From the NCBI GenBank assembly GCA_023398345.1, contig JAEWSK010000168.1, positions 1 through 5,674 on the forward strand: 5,674 nucleotides of DNA. The letters run 5' to 3'. Below are positions 1 through 3,710 of the stretch, one piece after another. A model generated the notes under the pieces. It did not search any database and was not told where the DNA came from. It saw only the letters and a program-made list of their open reading frames with translations. Each line of letters begins with the position of its first letter. Position 1 is the first letter of the stretch. This DNA is from Armatimonadota bacterium (GTDB lineage Bacteria > Armatimonadota > UBA5829). The translations under genes and the position numbers were made by a program.

Positions 1-632
1 GTGTTGGCCTCATCCAAAAGCGCCATGACTTTCACGCCGTATTCGCCCGTTTTCATCGTCAGCGCCACTAAATCGTCGGCACTCAGAGAATCGTTCAGTG
101 TTGCTGCTAATGCCTCATATATGAAAGCGTTGATCGCCAAATCTTCTTTTCCGATGTTTTTCGCATGCTCAGCATAAGCAGCAATGCCTTTGACTCCGTA
201 TGTGATCATCTCGCGCAGAGAACGCACGTCCTCATTTGTGATCGCCAGCACACCGACGGAGGCAGCTTTTTCCAGCACAGACTCTCTTGAGTTTACAGTG
301 AAAGTCGCAGCGTCGTGTAAATCTAAGCAAGAAACAGATTTTTTGAGTTCGTCTCTTGCAGCGATCATTTTCATGACTTGCTTTTCAATTGAACCGTCGT
401 CAAAGTTTGCGTTGGTAATGGTCATGAACAGGCTGCTGAGCACTTCATAGTTCGTATCGCCGAGATCTTCGACATCGATTTTCCCTTTGACTACGATATC
501 CGAAATGCCCTTAAGCGTATAAATTAAAATGTCCTGCAACTGTGCGACTTCTTCGGTTTTGCCGCATACGCCACGCACCGTGCAACCTTTTCCTCCGACA
601 GTTTCCTGGCACTGATAACAAAACATACTCAT
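1..632 (-). CDS. hcp: Hybrid cluster protein / hydroxylamine reductase (N-terminal part, runs off left edge)
   Basis: Hcp is a cytoplasmic Fe-S protein that reduces hydroxylamine in vitro and acts as a nitric oxide reductase or protein S-nitrosylase in better-studied bacteria. The visible 210 residues begin MSMFCYQCQETVGGKGCTV and carry the N-terminal cluster motif Cys5-x2-Cys8-x8-Cys17-x5-Cys23. This is the [4Fe-4S] spacing of class I Hcp from anaerobes, not the longer [2Fe-2S] spacing of enterobacterial class II. The helical domain that follows is present (LFMTITNANFDDG, ITNEDVRSLREMITYG, AAYAEHA, ALLDEAN), so this is not the shortened class III form. Full-length proteins are about 550 residues, so the hybrid-cluster ligands lie outside the window. 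The start at 632 is preferred over the ATG at 626 because GGAGGA at 645-640 is 7 nt upstream. It lies 27 nt downstream of the rubredoxin stop, so it is probably co-transcribed. The family assignment is very secure. Confidence 0.96.
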   Translation of the reverse strand, partial: MSMFCYQCQETVGGKGCTVRGVCGKTEEVAQLQDILIYTLKGISDIVVKGKIDVEDLGDTNYEVLSSLFMTITNANFDDGSIEKQVMKMIAARDELKKSVSCLDLHDAATFTVNSRESVLEKAASVGVLAITNEDVRSLREMITYGVKGIAAYAEHAKNIGKEDLAINAFIYEALAATLNDSLSADDLVALTMKTGEYGVKVMALLDEAN

Positions 633-659
633 TATTATGTCCTCCATTAGCGCTTAATT

Positions 660-818
660 TTATACGGGTTCGAATTCGTCTTTGCCCACAAAACAAATCG
701 GGCACTGCCAATCATCGGGCAAATCTTCAAATGCCATGCCGGGTGCGATGCCGCTGTCGGGATCGCCAAGTGCGGGGTCATAGATATACCCGCAAGGAAT
801 ACACCTGTACTTTTGCAT
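660..818 (-). CDS. Rubredoxin
   Basis: This is a 52-residue one-electron carrier with a single Fe(Cys)4 centre. Both knuckles are visible: Cys6-x2-Cys9-Gly-Tyr-x-Tyr-Asp-Pro near the N-terminus and Cys39-Pro-Ile-Cys42 near the C-terminus. Other family landmarks are [11 protein letters not shown]30, LPDDW (33-37) and the C-terminal GKDEFEPV. The length is normal. The start ATG has AAGGAG at 833-828, 9 nt upstream. The gene lies between the ferredoxin gene (110-nt gap) and hcp (27-nt gap), all leftward, which suggests it donates electrons to Hcp or to a partner NO/O2-reducing enzyme; this is inference. One oddity is that the residue after Cys42 is Phe43, where nearly all rubredoxins I know have Gly. 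The family identification is otherwise unambiguous. Confidence 0.96.
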   Translation of the reverse strand: MQKYRCIPCGYIYDPALGDPDSGIAPGMAFEDLPDDWQCPICFVGKDEFEPV

Positions 819-848
819 CAAATTTTTCTCCTTCGTCTTTTCAACCTT

Positions 849-882
849 TTGGAGCGGGAGCCTTTACGACGATCAGCTCCAA
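849..882. repeat. Inverted repeat in the ferredoxin-rubredoxin gap
   Basis: TTGGAGC at 849-855 and GCTCCAA at 876-882 form a perfect 7-bp inverted repeat with a 20-nt loop. It lies within the 110-nt gap between the ferredoxin-like gene and the rubredoxin gene, upstream of the rubredoxin ribosome binding site. No U-run follows on either strand, so it does not look like an intrinsic terminator. It could be an mRNA stability or processing hairpin that tunes rubredoxin/Hcp levels relative to the first gene, or chance. Confidence 0.25.
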
Positions 883-928
883 TGCTCTGGACAGTTTATA
901 CTCTTATCTATCATTACGGTCTTTCCCA

Positions 929-1627
929 TCAATCAATGATATTTCCATCGGTGGAAATTGTCACTACTTGCCAGGCAATAAACTTGCCGCTGTCTTTAAG
1001 CGCCTTTTTTACCGCGTTTTCGATTCCTCCGCAGCAGGGAACATCCATTCTGACGACAGTGACGCTTTTAATATTGTTGCTTTTTATTATTGCCGTCAGC
1101 TTTTCGCTGTAGTCCCCTTCGTCCAGCTTTGGACAGCCGATAAGTGTTACTTTGTTTCTTATAAATTTGTTATGAAAATCACCGTAAGCATATGCCGTAC
1201 AGTCGGCGGCAATTAGCAGGTTTGCGTCCGCAAAATAAGGCGCATTGACTGGCGCAAGTTTGATCTGTACCGGCCATTGCGACAGCATGCTCCTGTTCTC
1301 ATTAGTAGAAATAGCTTCGCATTTGTTTTCCCGACGAATGGTTTTTGACTGTGTCCCAGGACATCCGCACGGCAGTTTTTCGCCCTGCACATGTAACTTA
1401 CTCGCTTTTACAGCGGCTTCGTCATATTCCGCTGCTTCGCGCTCTTCAAAGCTGATAGCTCCAGTCGGACAGGAGGGCAAGCAATCGCCGAGGCCGTCAC
1501 AGTAATCGTCACGAAGAAGTTTTGCCTTACCGTTTACAATGCCAATTGCTCCTTCATGACAGGCATCAGCGCACAAGCCGCAGCCTGTGCATTTCTCCTC
1601 ATCGATTTTGATTATTCTTCGGATCAT
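929..1627 (-). CDS. 4Fe-4S ferredoxin-domain protein of the hcp operon (FrdX-like)
   Basis: This 232-residue cytoplasmic protein has an N-terminal ferredoxin domain. Motif 1 is Cys13-x2-Cys16-x2-Cys19-x3-Cys23. Motif 2 is Cys43-x5-Cys49-x3-Cys53-Pro (YCDGLGDCLPSCPTGAI), in which the usual second cysteine position is Leu46. A linker contains Cys87-Gly-Cys89-Pro-Gly. It is followed by a C-terminal domain of about 115 residues with Cys143, Gly-Cys165-Pro-Lys-Leu-Asp and Pro-Cys198-Cys199-Gly-Gly. Proteins of this type are common in anaerobes beside hcp and are presumed electron carriers, but the C-terminal domain has no biochemical role that I know. I chose the ATG at 1627 rather than 1642: AGGTGG at 1638-1633 sits 5 nt upstream, no good site precedes 1642, and MIRR-IIKIDEEKC is the usual family start. 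It is the first gene of the leftward operon and diverges from the regulator. The Fe-S assignment is certain; the function is inferred from context. Confidence 0.9.
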   Translation of the reverse strand: MIRRIIKIDEEKCTGCGLCADACHEGAIGIVNGKAKLLRDDYCDGLGDCLPSCPTGAISFEEREAAEYDEAAVKASKLHVQGEKLPCGCPGTQSKTIRRENKCEAISTNENRSMLSQWPVQIKLAPVNAPYFADANLLIAADCTAYAYGDFHNKFIRNKVTLIGCPKLDEGDYSEKLTAIIKSNNIKSVTVVRMDVPCCGGIENAVKKALKDSGKFIAWQVVTISTDGNIID

Positions 1628-1654
1628 ATTTGCCACCTGCATAAATAGACTCTG

Positions 1655-1683
1655 TTGAAATCATGGCTCAAGTCTACTATACT
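1655..1683 (+). promoter_or_regulatory. Probable sigma-70-type promoter of the Crp/Fnr regulator gene
   Basis: TTGAAA at 1655-1660 and TATACT at 1678-1683 are separated by exactly 17 bp, and each matches the consensus hexamer at 5 of 6 positions. Transcription would start near 1690, leaving a leader of about 37 nt before the ATG at 1727. The palindrome at 1698-1713 would then lie just downstream of the start, a position where a bound regulator would block transcription. This is a motif match only. Confidence 0.5.
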
Positions 1684-1705
1684 AAAACCGACAAGTCTGT
1701 TGTAA
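1676..1705 (-). promoter_or_regulatory. Possible leftward promoter of the ferredoxin-rubredoxin-hcp operon
   Basis: On the minus strand TATAGT (1681-1676) is a 5-of-6 match to a -10 box. The -35 region 18 bp upstream is TTACAA (1705-1700), a poor match that lies inside the palindrome at 1698-1713. A weak -35 overlapped by an activator site is the classic layout of a Crp/Fnr class II activated promoter. The expected start near 1669-1664 puts the palindrome centre at about -37 to -41. The exact start cannot be fixed from sequence. Confidence 0.35.
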
Positions 1706-1713
1706 TTACAACA
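1698..1713. promoter_or_regulatory. 16-bp perfect palindrome, candidate operator for the Crp/Fnr-type regulator
   Basis: TGTTGTAATTACAACA is identical to its own reverse complement over all 16 bases. It sits 14 bp before the regulator start codon, in the divergent spacer to the ferredoxin-rubredoxin-hcp operon. Two TTGTAA half-sites abut, which fits a Crp/Fnr dimer in overall geometry. The sequence differs from the Fnr consensus (TTGAT-N4-ATCAA) and the Crp consensus (TGTGA-N6-TCACA). HcpR sites are known to vary between lineages. I saw no second copy elsewhere in the window. It is most likely the binding site of the adjacent regulator, acting on both promoters. Confidence 0.65.
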
Positions 1714-1726
1714 AACGAGGATTTTT

Positions 1727-2392
1727 ATGAAGAATTATTTGGAAGTATTGAGACTTGCGGCTCTGTTTCGAGGGATCGAAGAATCGGACTTGCAGCCGCT
1801 TTTGTCATGCCTGTCCGCAAAACACATTCGCTATGAAAAAGGACAAGCTGTATTTCTCTGCGGTGAAAAAATGGAGCGCTTTGGAATCGTCTTGTCGGGT
1901 CAGGTTCATGTCGTGCAGGAAGACTATAATGGAAATAGAAGCATACTTGCAAAGATTGGCGAGGGCAACCTATTTGGAGAGTCGTTTGCATGCTGCACAG
2001 AAATACAGACACTCCCGGTGAGCGTAATTGCAACGACTGAAAGCGAACTCCTGTTTATCGAATGCAGCAAGCTTGCCACACCGTGCACAAACGCATGCGC
2101 TTTTCACGGTAAACTCATCCAAAACATGCTAAATATCGTATCAATGAAAAACATTGATCTGACGCAGAAAATTGAATTTATCTCAAAGCGCACTACTCGA
2201 GAAAAGCTTCTAACTTATCTTTCCGCTCAGGCACAAAAAGCTGGAAGCGACTGCTTTAATATTCCGTTCAATCGCCAGGAGCTCGCGGACTATCTCTCTG
2301 TCGACCGCAGCGCAATGTCCGCAGAGTTGTCAAAGCTTCGAGATGACGGCATTTTGAACTTTCACAAGAACCAGTTTGAGCTATTGAAGTAA
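1727..2392 (+). CDS. Crp/Fnr-family transcriptional regulator (HcpR-like)
   Basis: This 221-residue regulator has an N-terminal cyclic-nucleotide-binding-type beta-roll (about 14-115, with VLSGQVHVV and GEGNLFGES), a dimerisation helix (about 128-150) and a C-terminal winged helix (about 155-218). The recognition region is RQELADYLSVDRSAMSAELSKLRDDGIL (183-210). The Arg-Ser pair that contacts cAMP in E. coli Crp is replaced (Leu-Pro, about 96-97), so cAMP is an unlikely ligand. The N-terminal Fe-S cysteines of Fnr are absent. Instead there are Cys89-Cys90 and Cys120-x3-Cys124-x-Phe-His127, which could bind heme or metal or sense thiol/NO chemistry (inference). The ATG at 1727 has GAGG at 1717-1720, 6 nt upstream. 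The gene diverges from the ferredoxin-rubredoxin-hcp operon, as HcpR regulators do, so it probably activates that operon and may repress itself. The family is certain; the HcpR label rests on context. Confidence 0.9.
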   Translation: MKNYLEVLRLAALFRGIEESDLQPLLSCLSAKHIRYEKGQAVFLCGEKMERFGIVLSGQVHVVQEDYNGNRSILAKIGEGNLFGESFACCTEIQTLPVSVIATTESELLFIECSKLATPCTNACAFHGKLIQNMLNIVSMKNIDLTQKIEFISKRTTREKLLTYLSAQAQKAGSDCFNIPFNRQELADYLSVDRSAMSAELSKLRDDGILNFHKNQFELLK

Positions 2393-2483
2393 CTAAAAAA
2401 TGGCGAACTAATCTGGAGCCGGTCAAGAGCATCTGCGGGTAACAGTCCAAAGAAGTTTTTCACAAACTCAGGCACCTTACAAA

Positions 2484-2624
2484 GCAAAACCACGGCTTGC
2501 CAGCCGTAGATCGAAGCCTCAGAGAAGCATAGAGCAAAGGTTTGTCACCACAAATGTTTATTGGCAAATGCTCTGACAGACCCAAACTGTCAATCAGCAT
2601 TGAAAAGCGCCCCCAAAAATGGGT
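2484..2624 (+). other. Cluster of inverted repeats, possible structured RNA or leader
   Basis: Several short perfect stems occur in succession. ACGGCT (2492-2497) pairs with AGCCGT (2502-2507). AGAGCA (2531-2536) pairs with TGCTCT (2569-2574) and encloses TTTGT (2541-2545) with ACAAA (2550-2554). TGACAG (2574-2579) pairs with CTGTCA (2587-2592), and CCCA (2612-2615) with TGGG (2620-2623). The loop bases ACCCA (2580-2584) can also pair with TGGGT (2620-2624), a possible pseudoknot. GGCTT (2494-2498) with AAGCC (2514-2518) is an alternative to the first stem. Strand is assumed from the downstream gene. No known RNA class is matched, and stems of 4-6 bp arise by chance, so confidence is low. Confidence 0.25.
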
Positions 2625-2632
2625 TGCAGACA

Positions 2633-2827
2633 TCAAGCACCGGAACATTGTCCATAGTCATTGACCTTAGACTTTATAAAGACGCAATGCGAGGCGTTGC
2701 CGACATTTTTGCAAAACACATCAAAATGCAACTTATTGCACACATTGGGATCAAGATGTTCGTTATTACACCCGATATATAAATGCCAATAACCATTGCA
2801 TCTCTTTGATTTAAGGCGATACTTCAC
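2633..2827 (-). CDS. Doubtful small cysteine/histidine-rich ORF
   Basis: This 64-codon reading frame starts with GTG and encodes Cys at 10, 20, 30, 39, 48 and 61 and His at 15, 24, 34 and 47, with a stretch reading NGYWHLYIGCNNEHLDPN. The regular Cys/His spacing resembles a small metal-binding fold. Against it: there is no Shine-Dalgarno sequence before the GTG, no internal ATG, an in-frame stop just upstream, no family I recognise, and a competing plus-strand ORF over the same bases. If real it would diverge from the outer-membrane protein gene. It is probably not a gene, but it is the only candidate in this gap with protein-like composition. Confidence 0.13.
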   Translation of the reverse strand: MKYRLKSKRCNGYWHLYIGCNNEHLDPNVCNKLHFDVFCKNVGNASHCVFIKSKVNDYGQCSGA

Positions 2828-2861
2828 AAAACATTAGATCGCATTAAAGGAACACTCAAAC

Positions 2862-3602
2862 ATGTCTGTCAGAATGACAATGGTGATCTTAACAATTCTG
2901 CTCACATATGCCGCTGCGTCGCTGTGCAGTGCAACTGACGAAGCCTCGATGAGCGTGGATTTCGAAGCAGTGCAGGCCAGCAAGTATGTGTGGCGAGGTC
3001 TCGTCTGCAATGATGAGCCCGTGATGCAGCCTTCTCTGACCGCCAGTTGGCAATCAGGAATCAGCTTTAACCTGTGGGGCAGCTTCGATCAAACTGATTT
3101 CGGTGGTACCAAGGGCAAGTTTAGCGAGCTCGATTACACGCTCAGCTACGACTGGCACTCAGGCGGCAAAGACTGGACGATCGGATATAGTATTTACACC
3201 TACCCTAACACCTCGTCCGCCGGCACAAGCGAGATAATTGCAAATTGCGACTTCGGCGGACCACTGGGCGCCAACCTATCTCTCGCCCGAGACATTCGCG
3301 AGGCCAACGGGCTATATCTGGGTCTGGGATGGTCCAAAACAGCGCTCATTAAAAATCGATCTGTAGACATAAGCGGCGAACTCGGCTTCTCGGACAAGCG
3401 AATATCGGGCTACTACTACGGAGTAAAAAGTGCCGGGCTTTCAAATGCATCTATCTGCATCGAGATGCCGGTCGACTCAAACGGCGGCTGGACGATCACC
3501 CCGTCGATTGCTTACACGAGAGTTCTGCGACAATCTCTTAGAGATGCCGTAGACAGCCCGGACAACTATATCTTCGGAGCAAAGCTTGCCAAGACGTTCT
3601 AA
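2862..3602 (+). CDS. Putative secreted outer-membrane beta-barrel protein
   Basis: This protein has 246 residues. Residues 4-21 form a basic-then-hydrophobic signal peptide, with a likely signal peptidase I site after Ala24 (C-S-A, then TDEA). Cys22 is not in a proper lipobox. The mature protein contains SKYVWRGLVCNDEPVMQPS (40-58), a Y-V-W-R-G segment seen in small TorF-like putative porins. It continues with alternating polar/aromatic strands (FNLWGSFDQTDF, LDYTLSYDWHS, WTIGYSIYTYP, LYLGLGWSK, GYYYGVK) and ends in Phe246, as outer-membrane barrels commonly do. The ATG at 2862 has AAGGA at 2847-2851, 10 nt upstream; ATGs at 2874 and 2880 would shorten the signal peptide. It is followed after 108 nt by a GGDEF sensor gene in the same direction. 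Substrate and function are unknown. The export signal and barrel character are visible; the porin family link is a tentative recollection. Confidence 0.8.
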   Translation: MSVRMTMVILTILLTYAAASLCSATDEASMSVDFEAVQASKYVWRGLVCNDEPVMQPSLTASWQSGISFNLWGSFDQTDFGGTKGKFSELDYTLSYDWHSGGKDWTIGYSIYTYPNTSSAGTSEIIANCDFGGPLGANLSLARDIREANGLYLGLGWSKTALIKNRSVDISGELGFSDKRISGYYYGVKSAGLSNASICIEMPVDSNGGWTITPSIAYTRVLRQSLRDAVDSPDNYIFGAKLAKTF

Positions 3603-3638
3603 AAAATTGGTCTGCTGACCCACCTAGTAGTATAAACA

Positions 3639-3665
3639 CCGGCGTTTTGCCGGCAATACTGCCGG
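3639..3665. repeat. GC-rich inverted repeats between the barrel and GGDEF genes
   Basis: CCGGC (3639-3643) can pair with GCCGG at 3649-3653 (loop GTTTT) or with a second GCCGG at 3661-3665. TTGCCGGCAA (3647-3656) is also a perfect 10-bp palindrome. No T-run follows, so this is not a standard rho-independent terminator. It could be a weak terminator or processing hairpin between the two genes, or an operator. It is the only structure in the 108-nt gap. Confidence 0.3.
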
Positions 3666-3710
3666 ACTGCAACATTGGGAAACAACAGACTCACCGTGGA
3701 ATGGAGTTCT

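Larger units (their letters stand above)
2393..2861. other. 469-bp intergenic region without a convincing gene
   Basis: No ORF here looks like a known protein, and the short ones on both strands overlap each other. No rho-independent terminator follows the regulator stop codon. The region holds a cluster of short inverted repeats (2492-2623), a TATAAA-like stretch at 2778-2783 without a matching -35, and TTGATT at 2806-2811 without a good -10. It ends with AAGGA (2847-2851), the probable ribosome binding site for the downstream gene. It may contain the promoter and leader of the outer-membrane protein gene. Confidence 0.6.

Noticed and set aside
873..929. 18-codon ORF on the minus strand starting at ATG 929-927, overlapping the ferredoxin stop as TGATG.
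   Set aside because: Too short, no good ribosome binding site, no recognisable product; stop-start overlaps of this kind arise easily by chance.
542..1216. 224-codon plus-strand ORF across the ferredoxin, rubredoxin and hcp genes.
   Set aside because: Antisense shadow of three well-supported minus-strand genes; its translation has no recognisable domain.
2480..2548. Resemblance to a c-di-GMP-I (GEMM) riboswitch: GCAAAACC, a hairpin, CGAAGCC, then GGTTTGTC, upstream of genes that include a GGDEF protein.
   Set aside because: The first hairpin loop is TGCC rather than GNRA, the second stem-loop is missing, the GCAAAGCC core is broken and the outer stem pairs only 5 bp. A covariance-model search would settle it; I do not call it.
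2393..2600. Search for a rho-independent terminator after the regulator gene.
   Set aside because: None of the hairpins present (2492-2507, 2541-2554, 2574-2592) is followed by a T-run on either strand.
2561..2782. 73-codon plus-strand ORF in the intergenic region.
   Set aside because: No recognisable domain, no Shine-Dalgarno sequence before its start codon, and overlaps the inverted-repeat cluster and a competing minus-strand ORF.
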